A stretch of 33,913 nucleotides of DNA, from positions 1 through 33,913 of the forward strand of contig JAFZVF010000015.1 of NCBI GenBank assembly GCA_017617935.1, written 5' to 3'. The notes under the pieces were generated by a model. It was not told the origin of the DNA. It did not search any database and worked only from the letters and a program-made list of their open reading frames with translations. Numbering within the stretch: position 1 is the stretch's first letter; every line of letters starts with the position of its first letter. Shown in pieces: positions 6,038 to 14,800 of this stretch. Both the position numbers and the translations under genes were made by a program. This stretch comes from Clostridiales bacterium. GTDB taxonomy: Bacteria; Bacillota; Clostridia; Saccharofermentanales; Saccharofermentanaceae.

Positions 6038-8443
6038 TTATTTTGTTGCTGCCTTGAGCTTGAGTTTGTTTGCTTCCTTGTACTTCTTGAAGAACAGCAT
6101 GTAGATGATGAGACCCAAAACAGCGATGGCGCAGATAAGGCCGATCACGTTGAGGTTGCCTGTAAACGCATTTCCGAACTGGTTGATCATAAGAGCGATC
6201 GCGTAAGCGAAACCGCACTGGTAAAGGATAGCGAAAGCCGTCCATTTCGGGTTGTTCATCTCACGCTTGATGGCACCGATAGCTGCGAAGCAGGGTGCGC
6301 ACAGGAGGTTGAATACCAGGAAAGAGAAGCCGGAGATTCCTGTGAAGGCCTGTGACAAAGCTTGCCAAGCGGTCTGCTCTCCACTGCCGTAAAGGATGCC
6401 CATCGTTCCGACAATGTTTTCCTTTGCAACAAGTCCTGTAATTGAAGCGACAGCTGCCTGCCAGTTGCCCCAGCCGAGTGGGATGAAGATCCATGCGATC
6501 GCGTTTCCGATCTTTGCGAGGATGGAGAACTCGAGTTCGCTTTCTTCAAGCATGCGGAATCCTTCAGACGTGAAGCCGAAGAACGATGTGAACCAGACAA
6601 CGATCGTTGAAAGAAGAATGATCGTTCCGGCCTTCTTGATGAAAGACCAGCCGCGCTCCCATGTGGAACGGAGAACGTTGCCTACAGTGGGCCAGTGGTA
6701 AGCGGGAAGTTCCATTACGAACGGAGCGGGATCGCCTGAGAACATCTTTGTCTTCTTGAGCATGATGCCCGAAATGATGATCGATGCCATGCCGATGAAG
6801 TAAGCGGATGTTGAGATCCAGGGCGAACCACCAAAGATCGCACCTGCAACCATTGCAATGAACGGGATCTTAGCACTGCATGGCATGAACGTTGTTGTCA
6901 TTATAGTCATTCTTCTGTCGCGTTCGTTCTCGATCGTACGCGATGCCATGATGCCGGGAACGCCGCAGCCTACGCCGATGAGCATAGGAATGAAAGATTT
7001 ACCGGACAGGCCGAACTTGCGGAACACACGGTCGAGGACGAATGCGATACGGGCCATGTAGCCGCATGCTTCAAGGAATGCGAGCATCAGGAAGAGAACG
7101 AGCATCTGCGGAACGAAGCCAAGGACTGCGCCTACGCCGGCAACGATACCGTCAAGAATGAGACCCTTGAGCCAGTCTGCTGCGTTTGCATTGTCGAGTG
7201 CCTTTTCTACGAGAACGGGTACGCCGGGAACCCAGATTCCGTAGTCTGCGGGATCTGGCTCGTCACCGATCTGCTCTACGTACTTTGCGGCCTCTTCATA
7301 ATCTTCAATTGTTGCAGTCTCTTCGGAGATCTCAAGTGTCTCCTCGTCTTCAACCTTATAGACAAACTCCTTTTCAGGAGCCTTGCCGTTCTCTTCAACA
7401 TACTCTTTATATCCGTCTACGATCGCGGATGCATCGGCATACTTTTCGGAAATCTCGCCGTATCCCGCATCAATGCCGAAAAGATGGAAACCGTCACCGA
7501 AAACGCCGTCATTAGCCCAATCCGTTGCAGGTGCGCCGACGCCTACCATTGCGATCCAGTATACCGTATACATGATGATCGCGAATATCGGGAGACCGAG
7601 CCATCTGTTGGTGACGATCCTGTCGATCTTGTCTGATGTAGAAAGCTTACCTGCGTTCTTCTTTTTGTAGCAGGACTTGATAACCTCTGCGATGTAGATA
7701 TAGCGCTCGTTTGTGATAATGCTCTCTGAGTCGTCATCGAGCTCTTCTTCTGCTGCCTTGATGTCCTTTTCGATGTGGGCCATTTTGTCAGCGGGTATGT
7801 TCAGCTTTTCGAGGACCTTGTCGTCACGCTCGAAGATCTTGATGGCGTACCATCTCTGCTGCTCCTCGGGCATGTCGTGAATGACAGCTTCCTCGATGTG
7901 CGCGATCGCGTGCTCGACCGGACCGGAGAACCTGTGCTGCGGAACCGTTTTGCCGCCCTCGGCAGCCTTGATTGCTTCCTCTGCGGCTTCCTGAGTGCCG
8001 GTTCCTTTGAGAGCTGAGATCTCAACAACCTTGCATCCTAGCTGCCTTGAGAGTTCGTCGATCTTTATCTGGTCACCGTTCTTCTTTACGATGTCCATCA
8101 TGTTGACTGCAACGACTACCGGGATTCCGAGTTCGGTCAGTTGTGTTGTCAGATAAAGGTTCCTCTCGAGGTTCGTTCCGTCGATGATGTTTAAGATCGC
8201 GTCAGGACGCTCACCGATCAGATAGTTTCTCGCAACGACTTCTTCCAATGTGTAAGGAGAAAGAGAGTAGATACCAGGAAGGTCCGTAATTGTTACATCA
8301 CTGTGCTTTTTGAGCTTACCTTCCTTCTTCTCTACCGTAACGCCGGGCCAGTTCCCTACGTATTGGTTGGAACCGGTCAGCGCGTTGAACAAAGTTGTCT
8401 TTCCGCAGTTCGGGTTACCTGCAAGTGCAATTCTTATACTCAT
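6038..8443 (-). CDS. feoB: Ferrous iron transport protein B
   Basis: An 801-residue inner-membrane Fe(II) transporter with an N-terminal G domain: G1 GNPNCGKT (9-16), G3 DLPG (54-57), G4 NMMD (114-117), G5 ISALKG. A helical spacer domain follows, then the transmembrane core, which includes the Gate motifs GCGVPGIMASRTI and CSAKIPF with their conserved Cys. Between the first membrane segment and the next lies a strongly acidic insertion of about 110 residues (roughly 310-425), longer than in FeoB of E. coli. It overlaps neither neighbour: feoA ends three bases before it, and the Cys-rich protein follows. Expression is likely repressed by iron via the dyads upstream of the first feoA. Confidence 0.97.
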   Translation of the reverse strand: MSIRIALAGNPNCGKTTLFNALTGSNQYVGNWPGVTVEKKEGKLKKHSDVTITDLPGIYSLSPYTLEEVVARNYLIGERPDAILNIIDGTNLERNLYLTTQLTELGIPVVVAVNMMDIVKKNGDQIKIDELSRQLGCKVVEISALKGTGTQEAAEEAIKAAEGGKTVPQHRFSGPVEHAIAHIEEAVIHDMPEEQQRWYAIKIFERDDKVLEKLNIPADKMAHIEKDIKAAEEELDDDSESIITNERYIYIAEVIKSCYKKKNAGKLSTSDKIDRIVTNRWLGLPIFAIIMYTVYWIAMVGVGAPATDWANDGVFGDGFHLFGIDAGYGEISEKYADASAIVDGYKEYVEENGKAPEKEFVYKVEDEETLEISEETATIEDYEEAAKYVEQIGDEPDPADYGIWVPGVPVLVEKALDNANAADWLKGLILDGIVAGVGAVLGFVPQMLVLFLMLAFLEACGYMARIAFVLDRVFRKFGLSGKSFIPMLIGVGCGVPGIMASRTIENERDRRMTIMTTTFMPCSAKIPFIAMVAGAIFGGSPWISTSAYFIGMASIIISGIMLKKTKMFSGDPAPFVMELPAYHWPTVGNVLRSTWERGWSFIKKAGTIILLSTIVVWFTSFFGFTSEGFRMLEESELEFSILAKIGNAIAWIFIPLGWGNWQAAVASITGLVAKENIVGTMGILYGSGEQTAWQALSQAFTGISGFSFLVFNLLCAPCFAAIGAIKREMNNPKWTAFAILYQCGFAYAIALMINQFGNAFTGNLNVIGLICAIAVLGLIIYMLFFKKYKEANKLKLKAATK

Positions 8444-8446
8444 TAA

Positions 8447-8674
8447 TTACCCCTCCTCGACTTCGATCATTTCAGCATCTGCTTTGCGGAGCGACAGTTC
8501 GTAATTTCTTACCGTAACCTCGATCGGATCGCCCAAAGGCGCGACCTTGCGGACAAATACGGAAATGCCTTTTGTAATCCCCATGTCCATGATCCTGCGC
8601 TTGACTGCACCCTCGCCGTGGAGCTTCACGACTACAGCCGTCTGACCGACCTTAACGTTTCTCAATGTTTTCAC
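8447..8674 (-). CDS. feoA: FeoA family protein (second copy)
   Basis: A 75-residue SH3-like FeoA protein. The family signature is clear: VKLHGEGAVKRRIMDMGI followed by KGISVFVRKVAPLGDPIEV. FeoA binds or modulates the FeoB G domain and is needed for Fe(II) uptake. A GGAGGGG ribosome binding site precedes the start, and the gene ends three bases before feoB. Confidence 0.93.
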   Translation of the reverse strand: MKTLRNVKVGQTAVVVKLHGEGAVKRRIMDMGITKGISVFVRKVAPLGDPIEVTVRNYELSLRKADAEMIEVEEG

Positions 8675-8686
8675 CTTTAACCCCTC

Positions 8687-8899
8687 CTAAATCATTATCT
8701 TTCTGGCAAGCTCGTCACTTACCGCCACACGGCTTTCCTTGACCTTGACGATCAGATTTCCACCGAGAGCGCTAACGATGCTCACCTCGCCGCCGACATT
8801 GAATCCCAAGTCTTCCAGGTGCTTCTTAACTTCGAGATTTCCGCTTATCTTTCTTATGATCTGCGGCTGGTTATGCTCTGCGTAACACAAAGGCATCAT
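8687..8899 (-). CDS. FeoA family protein (first copy, first gene of operon)
   Basis: A 70-residue FeoA-like protein (ISGNLEVKKHLEDLGF, then GGEVSIVSALGGNLIVKV and ARKIMI). It differs strongly from the second FeoA, so the two copies have separate histories or roles; tandem FeoA proteins are common in Clostridia. GGGGAGGAAATC precedes two adjacent ATGs (8899 and 8896); either may be used. Confidence 0.9.
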   Translation of the reverse strand: MMPLCYAEHNQPQIIRKISGNLEVKKHLEDLGFNVGGEVSIVSALGGNLIVKVKESRVAVSDELARKIMI

Positions 8900-8922
8900 G
8901 ATTTCCTCCCCTTTGCAGCACG

Positions 8923-8940
8923 GGTTAGCAACAACTAACC
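8923..8940 (-). promoter_or_regulatory. Metalloregulator dyad 3 in the feo leader
   Basis: GGTTAG (8923-8928) and CTAACC (8935-8940) separated by six bases. It has the same half-sites as the dyad at 8956-8977. Confidence 0.6.
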
Positions 8941-8955
8941 TTCAGCGTAAAAATA

Positions 8956-8977
8956 TTGGTTAGCCCTAACTAACCAA
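8956..8977 (-). promoter_or_regulatory. Metalloregulator dyad 2 at the feo transcription start
   Basis: A perfect dyad TTGGTTAG (8956-8963) / CTAACCAA (8970-8977) with six bases between. It also holds a nested GTTAG-CC-CTAAC dyad, so two dimers could bind overlapping faces as DtxR/IdeR do. It covers the predicted start of transcription (about 8975). Confidence 0.65.
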
Positions 8978-8981
8978 CGCA

Positions 8982-9010
8982 ATTATAATTAGCACATGCT
9001 AACTCGTCAA
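8982..9010 (-). promoter_or_regulatory. feo operon promoter
   Basis: Minus-strand -35 TTGACG (9005-9010), 17-bp spacer, perfect -10 TATAAT (8982-8987). The spacer contains the dyad at 8989-9002, so a bound repressor would block RNA polymerase directly. Confidence 0.85.
8989..9002 (-). promoter_or_regulatory. Metalloregulator dyad 1 inside the feo promoter spacer
   Basis: TTAGC (8989-8993) / GCTAA (8998-9002) with four bases between, sitting exactly between the -35 and -10 boxes. The half-sites match the core of DtxR-family boxes. The regulator gene itself is not in the window. Confidence 0.6.
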
Positions 9011-9064
9011 TACCCAACTTGTTCGAATTACGCTTTTACATATATCCATAATTAAAAAATAGTA

Positions 9065-9093
9065 AAACCGTAAGATGCTTGATCTTACGGTTT
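9065..9093 (-). terminator. Terminator of the DHH-lipoprotein transcript
   Basis: A perfect 12-bp stem AAACCGTAAGAT (9065-9076) / ATCTTACGGTTT (9082-9093) with a 5-nt loop, followed on the minus strand by TTTTACTATTTTTT. It lies directly downstream of the lipoprotein stop at 9123. Confidence 0.85.
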
Positions 9094-9122
9094 CCATCAT
9101 GTCGGTATTGCCAAGCGGTATT

Positions 9123-9797
9123 TTACTTTATCGAATAATTGGCCACGTTGATCCAGAGGCTGTGGGCATTATTGTTGTAAATATAGCCGGTGTTGTACTC
9201 GATCTTTTTCTTCTTGAAGATCTGAAAAGCCTGTGTCTTTGAAGAAGTCTTGGACTTCGGCTTGCCATAGATCTTCTTAAGCTTCTTGGCAAAGGACTCA
9301 TAGGTCTTCTTCATCGTCTTTTGATCCATGGAACTGTTGCCTAAGCCTACAAAGCACACCTTCTTCTTTTTCTTTGCTACGGCAAACGAGAAATTGTCAA
9401 AATGAACGCCTTCGATCGTAACGTCGATCGCACAGGTGTAGTTTATCCTGTCGTAGGTATAAGGACCTTCCAGCTCCAACGTCGTTCCGAAGAAATCTTC
9501 CATAGTCTTCTTGGCCGTTTCAAGATCCTTTCCGATAACGGAATTCATCTTGGCATAGGCGGCTTTCAGAGTTAAAGACTTAGCCGGAGCAGCCGTTGTC
9601 TCAGCAGTCGTAGTCTCAGCGGCGGTTGTCGTCGTCTCCTCTGAAGCAGTCGTTTCTTCAGTAGTTGTCGTCGCCTCCGTAGTGGTCGTCTCTTCCTTCG
9701 TAGTCGTAGGAGTCGTAGGCTGCTCGTTCTTGGCGCATGCCGCACAAGAGAACAATATGCAGGAAGCCAGTACCGCGGTAAACAATTGCTTTTTCAT
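9123..9797 (-). CDS. Thr-rich lipoprotein of unknown function
   Basis: A 224-residue secreted lipoprotein. The N terminus is MKKQ followed by a hydrophobic segment and a Cys-rich end (SCILFSCAAC), giving a signal peptidase II site at C18 or C21. Residues about 25-72 are a Thr/Glu linker of repeated TTT and EET units, likely a wall-spanning stalk. Residues 73-224 form a compact Lys-rich domain (KSLTLKAAYAKMNSVIGK; SFAKKLKKIYGKPKSKTS) that I do not recognise. The ATG at 9797 is chosen for its AAAGGAGCAACT ribosome binding site; an upstream in-frame extension would overlap the preceding gene. It follows the DHH gene by 25 bases. Confidence 0.8.
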   Translation of the reverse strand: MKKQLFTAVLASCILFSCAACAKNEQPTTPTTTKEETTTTEATTTTEETTASEETTTTAAETTTAETTAAPAKSLTLKAAYAKMNSVIGKDLETAKKTMEDFFGTTLELEGPYTYDRINYTCAIDVTIEGVHFDNFSFAVAKKKKKVCFVGLGNSSMDQKTMKKTYESFAKKLKKIYGKPKSKTSSKTQAFQIFKKKKIEYNTGYIYNNNAHSLWINVANYSIK

Positions 9798-9822
9798 AGT
9801 TGCTCCTTTCAGAGTCGGATGA

Positions 9823-11304
9823 TCACATTGACTTGTAGGTCTTATCAAAAATGTCTTTATTTATTATGTAGATGTCATGCTCGTCGTCAGCCCTTACGGC
9901 AATGTAGTCTCCCACCCTGCCTGAATAATACCTGTCATCGGTCCACTGTGAAAAGAGCTTGACAGGCTGCTCCAAAGGCTTAACGAATATTATCGAAGAA
10001 CCCGTTGACTTAACGGTCTTTGCAAAAGGCAGAACGTATTTGATCTCTCCTGTTCCCGCATTCCTGATCCTTGGCTCGTATTTGAATTCCGTGGAAAAAC
10101 GGAAGCTTGTAAATTCATAGCTCTTTCTGAGCTTCTGTTCGGCGATCGGATAAACCTCGCCTTCAACGCCTATCATGAGCCAGGCTTCTTCATCGATTAT
10201 GCAGTCAACGTCTCCTTCAAGCGTTCTGATGCTGACGTGCGTACCGACCGGATACACCTCGGAAAGCTTAACGGCGCCAAGCGTCTGCGGAGCCTTACGG
10301 CAGCGTTTCATCGTTGAAAGGTCAAGCGTAGTGTCCTTTGCGTATATGACCAGATAAGTGTCATAGTAAAGCGCGATTCGTTCTTTGAGCACTTCTGACG
10401 CAGGTCTGGTCAGAAGATCGAGTTTAAGCGTGCCTCCGGCCTTCAGGAAATGGCCGCCTCCGCCTCCGATGCCTTCAGCAAGGAATGCGGCAAGTTCATT
10501 TGCATGAACTTCCTTTGAGCAGCTGCGGACCGAGAACTTGACTTCATAATTGCCTACAAAATAAGCAAGACAAACGTCCACGCCAACCGTCTCAAGCGCA
10601 AAATCACTGATGACGCCCAATATGGACGGATCGCAGGTCTCAGACTCTATCACAAGATACTTATTGCTCTTGTGATACTCATAGTTCATTATGGCCTTGC
10701 CGGTTATCTTCAATTCGTCCAGTGAGATGTTGGAGTTGGACAGTTTGGTAATGATGCTCTTGTTGTAAGACAAAAGATCCAACATGTCTCGGTCTATGGG
10801 ATGCCATACTTCCGAAAGCCTGTTCGTATCGGTATAGATTCCGTAATAAAGCGCCGTGGCAAGAAGCTTGTTCTCATTGGGCTCGTAGCCTTCTTCCCTG
10901 AGCATCTGCCAAATGACGGTAGAACAGCTTCCCAGTTCGCTGTTTATGTTTTCAAGAATGGCAGGATCGTCGATCATCTTCCTGTGATGGTCGATGACCG
11001 CAGCCCTCTTACAGCCGGTCTTAGTAACGTTCTTTTCGCCGTATTGGCAATCGACCGTGATAAGCAGATCAGGGTCTTCGCTTATAAAGGGGGCATATTC
11101 AACAGGTATCTCGAGTTCTTCGATCATCATCAGAAGATTGCTCTTCTTGATCTCGTACCTTCCGCGGTAAATGAATCTCACGTTCTTGTTGTTCTTTTCA
11201 AAGAACCATTTAAGGGCGTATCCGGAAGCCAAGGCATCAGCGTCAGGATTGTCATGACACTGAATAATGATATTCTTGTACGGCAACAGTTCTTTTAACA
11301 ACAT
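9823..11304 (-). CDS. DHH-family phosphoesterase with a C-terminal extension
   Basis: A 493-residue protein. The DHH domain carries metal-binding motifs: HDNPDADALASG (17-28), VDCQYG near 84-89, VIDHHR (about 107-112) and YTDTNRLSE. A DHHA1 domain with GIGGGGGHFLKAGG follows near residue 278. These resemble NrnA/GdpP-type nanoRNases and cyclic dinucleotide phosphodiesterases that cleave pApA, c-di-AMP products or short RNA. From about residue 330 an extra domain of roughly 160 residues follows (ends GDYIAVRADDEHDIYIINKD), which NrnA lacks. There is no N-terminal membrane or PAS/GGDEF part as in GdpP. The exact substrate is not determined by sequence. Confidence 0.85.
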   Translation of the reverse strand: MLLKELLPYKNIIIQCHDNPDADALASGYALKWFFEKNNKNVRFIYRGRYEIKKSNLLMMIEELEIPVEYAPFISEDPDLLITVDCQYGEKNVTKTGCKRAAVIDHHRKMIDDPAILENINSELGSCSTVIWQMLREEGYEPNENKLLATALYYGIYTDTNRLSEVWHPIDRDMLDLLSYNKSIITKLSNSNISLDELKITGKAIMNYEYHKSNKYLVIESETCDPSILGVISDFALETVGVDVCLAYFVGNYEVKFSVRSCSKEVHANELAAFLAEGIGGGGGHFLKAGGTLKLDLLTRPASEVLKERIALYYDTYLVIYAKDTTLDLSTMKRCRKAPQTLGAVKLSEVYPVGTHVSIRTLEGDVDCIIDEEAWLMIGVEGEVYPIAEQKLRKSYEFTSFRFSTEFKYEPRIRNAGTGEIKYVLPFAKTVKSTGSSIIFVKPLEQPVKLFSQWTDDRYYSGRVGDYIAVRADDEHDIYIINKDIFDKTYKSM

Positions 11305-11391
11305 TCTTTTTTACCTGCTCATAATTATACTCAGGTATTTTATCAGAAATTGTTATCAATCACATTACAATAATAAAAGAATCAAATATCA

Positions 11392-11420
11392 TTGCTGTAA
11401 TATAATCAGAAAAACAGCAA
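11392..11420 (-). terminator. Weak hairpin after cytidine deaminase
   Basis: TTGCTGT (11392-11398) / ACAGCAA (11414-11420) in the AT-rich gap 11305-11443. On the minus strand a T-rich stretch follows (TTTGATTCTTTTATTATTG). The same gap must hold the promoter of the DHH gene (a TATAAT lies at about 11322), but the -35 is not convincing. Confidence 0.35.
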
Positions 11421-11443
11421 GATTTGAATAATTCAACAAATTA

Positions 11444-11863
11444 TCAGGCGAGTGATTCAGGACCGAAGCTTAACGGCAGAAGTTCTTCAAGCGTCATCTC
11501 CTTATAGTCGTCAACGCTTTTTGCCATAATCACCTTCAGTTCCTTCGGATCGGCGAACTCTCTCAAGACCTGACGGCAAATGCCGCAAGGCGACGTGTAT
11601 CCGCCCTCAGAGCCTTCTCCGGCCTTGGCGTTTCTTGAAACTATGGCGATCGACCTTATCTTCCTTTCTCCACAAGAAACGGCTTTCGCCACGGCATTGC
11701 ACTCCGCGCAAATGCCCGCGGGATAAGAAGAATTCTCAACGTTAACGCCCGTATAGATCTTGCCGGAATCCGTCAGCACGGCAGCCGCAACGTTAAACCC
11801 GGAATAGGGCGCATAAGAATTGTCGAGTGAGCCAAGAGCGTTTTCGATCAGTTTGCCGTTCAT
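11444..11863 (-). CDS. cdd: Cytidine deaminase
   Basis: A 139-residue homotetrameric-type cytidine deaminase, converting cytidine and deoxycytidine to uridine and deoxyuridine in pyrimidine salvage. The zinc site is complete: C52-A53-E54 (catalytic Glu) and PCGIC (92-96). The substrate-binding NVENSSYPAG segment is at 41-50. AAGGGG precedes the ATG. It begins 29 bases after the stop of the HD-GYP gene, so it is probably read from that transcript. Confidence 0.96.
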   Translation of the reverse strand: MNGKLIENALGSLDNSYAPYSGFNVAAAVLTDSGKIYTGVNVENSSYPAGICAECNAVAKAVSCGERKIRSIAIVSRNAKAGEGSEGGYTSPCGICRQVLREFADPKELKVIMAKSVDDYKEMTLEELLPLSFGPESLA

Positions 11864-11892
11864 TGTCAGCGTCCCCTTCGATTTACTTACCG

Positions 11893-14800
11893 TCAGCTGT
11901 CATCATCAGGAGCTCTGAAGAAGCCCTTGTCGACAAGCCTTATGAAGGCGTCCACGACTTCGGAATCGAGCTGTGTGCCGCTGACTTCCTTGATAATGCC
12001 GAAAGCCTTCGAAAACGGCATCCTGTTCCTGTACGGACGGTTGGAATACATTGCGTCAAAAGTATCCGCAACGGCGATGATGCGCGCGACGTCAGGGATC
12101 TCCTCATGCTTCAGGCCTTTCGGATAACCCTTACCGTCAGGACGCTCATGGTGGGCGCCCGCACCTATCGCAAGCTCAGGCATGATGCTGATGTCCTTCA
12201 GCGTGTCAAAGCCCAATGCGGAATGTGATTTGATCGTGGCGAATTCAGCATCGTCAAGCTTTCCGGGTTTGTTGAGGACTTCCTCGGGAATGCCTATCTT
12301 GCCTATGTCATGGAGAAGGGCTATGTTGTAATACTTCTCACACGTGTCCTCATCCCTGCCCATTTCCTTTGCAAGCATGGCCGTGTAATGAGCGACCCTG
12401 ATCGAGTGGCCCCTGGTATATTTGTCCTTCATATCGATTACGCGTGCAAAGGCTTCTACGACTTCCCTGATGAGCTTTTTCTGTTCTTTGTTCTTGGCAA
12501 CGAGCTTCTTAGTCCTTATATCCATGTAATGCTTGACCGCCAATGCCGTCAGAGCGACTATCGTAAACACTACGATAATGCGGAAAGTCCAGTAATCGTA
12601 AATGCGCTTCTCTTTGTCTATCACGATGCTGAGCTCATGGGACTGGCCGTTGTGCGGATCGACGACGCTCATGTGGAACTTGTATTTGCCAGCTTTCAGA
12701 TTAGTGTAGACAACGGGCTTGAGATTGTTCCTCGTAACGGTGATCGCCGCCTTGTCAAATCCCTGCAGCTGATAGGAAACATCGGGATTGATAAGCGAAT
12801 AGTTGAACACGTAACTGTAGATCGTCAGCTTCTGAGTAGCGGCCTTGATTGAAAAGCTTCCGTCTTCCTTCGGATAGATCACGTCACCGTCCGCCTCAAC
12901 GAAAGGAACCGATGCCTGAAGGCCGTTGGAGCTGTTCGTGGAATCTTCGATGTTGACCTTTGAAACGCCGGAAGTGCAAGCCATGTAAAGGTATCCGTCG
13001 CTCGTCAGTTCACTGTAGGAATTGGACGTCGAAATGCACGGAAGTCCGTTGTGTATTCCGTAATACAGATACTGGAACGGCTTCCCGCTCAAAACGTCTT
13101 CAGTCTTGACGACGTATATGCCGTTGCTGCTCAGCACCCACGTTTCGCCCTTGCCGTTCTGGTAGAGGTCAAAATTGTTGAGATACGGGAAATTGTCAAC
13201 CCGCTTGATCTGATAATGGGCATCCATGTAGCATATGGAATTACTCGTAACGAGCCAGATGAGGTTTCTGTCCCGGTCCTTCTTTACCCTCATGACGACG
13301 TCGGAGCTAAGACCTGCATCAACGTTTATGTTCTTGACTCCGTAAGCGTTGAATATGAAAATGCCGCCGCCGTCCGTACCGATTACCATGTCTCCGTTGT
13401 CAAGCAGCGCGACGGTCAGGACTTCAGTATTGGTCAGCCCGTCATTCTCATTGTAGACTTTCGTCACCTTGCCGTTCTCAACGATCGCAAGGCCGCCCGT
13501 ACAGCAGACCATAAGGGATCCGTCCGGCCTTTCGACGACCGTCCTGACCCTGTTGGAAGGAAGTCCTTCTTCCGTCCTGATCTTGGTTATCTTTCCGTCC
13601 TTCAATCCGACAAGGCCGTAATTGCCGAAAGTCGAGAACCATACCGTTCCCTTGCTGTCAGCATTGATGGACCTGACCTTGCTGTCAGAGAGCAAAGTGA
13701 TGAGGTCCTTGTCATCTTCGCCATCGTTTACGATGAGCTGCTCCTGGACCTTTCCGCCCTTGATGACGATGAGTCCGGCATTCTTGGTTCCTATGTAAAG
13801 CGTGTCCTTGTAAAGGCAAGTCGTGTAAACAACGCTTTCCGAAATCTTGTACTTCTTGAAGACGTCCGTGAACTGGTTCGGAACGATCTTCATAACGCCC
13901 TGTTGTGATGACACGTACCACAGATTGTAGTTGTGGTCCATCATCATGTTCTCGACCGAAGTCGTCATCGGGCTGTCTTCAATGGAAATGAACTTGTAGT
14001 CATCGAAATAGCCTATGCCCTTGTCGGTACACACCCACATCGTACCGCCGTATTTCTCTATCGCGTTGATAAAGAGCATGTCTTTGGTTATGAATTTGCG
14101 GGACAGCGAGAACTCGCCGTCTATGAAGCTTCCGTAATAGATCGTATCGGCAGAATTGCCGATGAAGATGTATCCGGGATTTTCGTCATCGGGAAGGATC
14201 GCCCTAGCGCCGGTGAAACCCAGTGCCTTTTCGTTATAGAATCCATTCAGTTTCTTGTCTTTGAGAGTAAACACGCTGCCTTCGAGGGTAACTCCGTAGA
14301 TCGTGCCTTCAGCACTGACCTTAAGCGTCCTTATCGTTTCATGAACGAACTCGTCACCGCTTATAGTATGGAGCTTCATGCTCTTGTCGATGTAGGAAAT
14401 GCCCTCGGTGGTGCCGACGAAGATGTTGCCTTCCTTGTCTTCGCAGATAGTCCTTACAGACAAAGACTTAAGTCCGTCCTGTTTGCTGAACCTGCGGAAA
14501 ACGCCTCGCTCCATCACGGATACGCCACTGTCGTTTGTTCCTATCCAAAGTCTGTTCGATGAATCGACGAAAAGGCTGACGACGGAAGAAACGCCCGCAT
14601 CGGTACTGAGGTTCTCAAAAGCGTTTCCGTCGTACCTGATAAGGCCGCTGTAGCTTCCAATCCAGATAAAGCCTTCCTTTGTCTGGGCTATCGCGTTTGC
14701 TTCCGAAGTGGGAAGTCCGCTCTGGTTGTCGTACAGGACCGTCGAATAGCCTTCACCGGAGTTTACGGGATCCGCCTGAGCGCCTGCGCCTGCAGTACCA

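Noticed and set aside
13051..14562. Long plus-strand frames (285 and 209 codons) opposite the HD-GYP gene
   Set aside because: They lie wholly antisense to a gene with clear domains, lack ribosome binding sites and show no family motifs; they reflect codon bias of the real gene.
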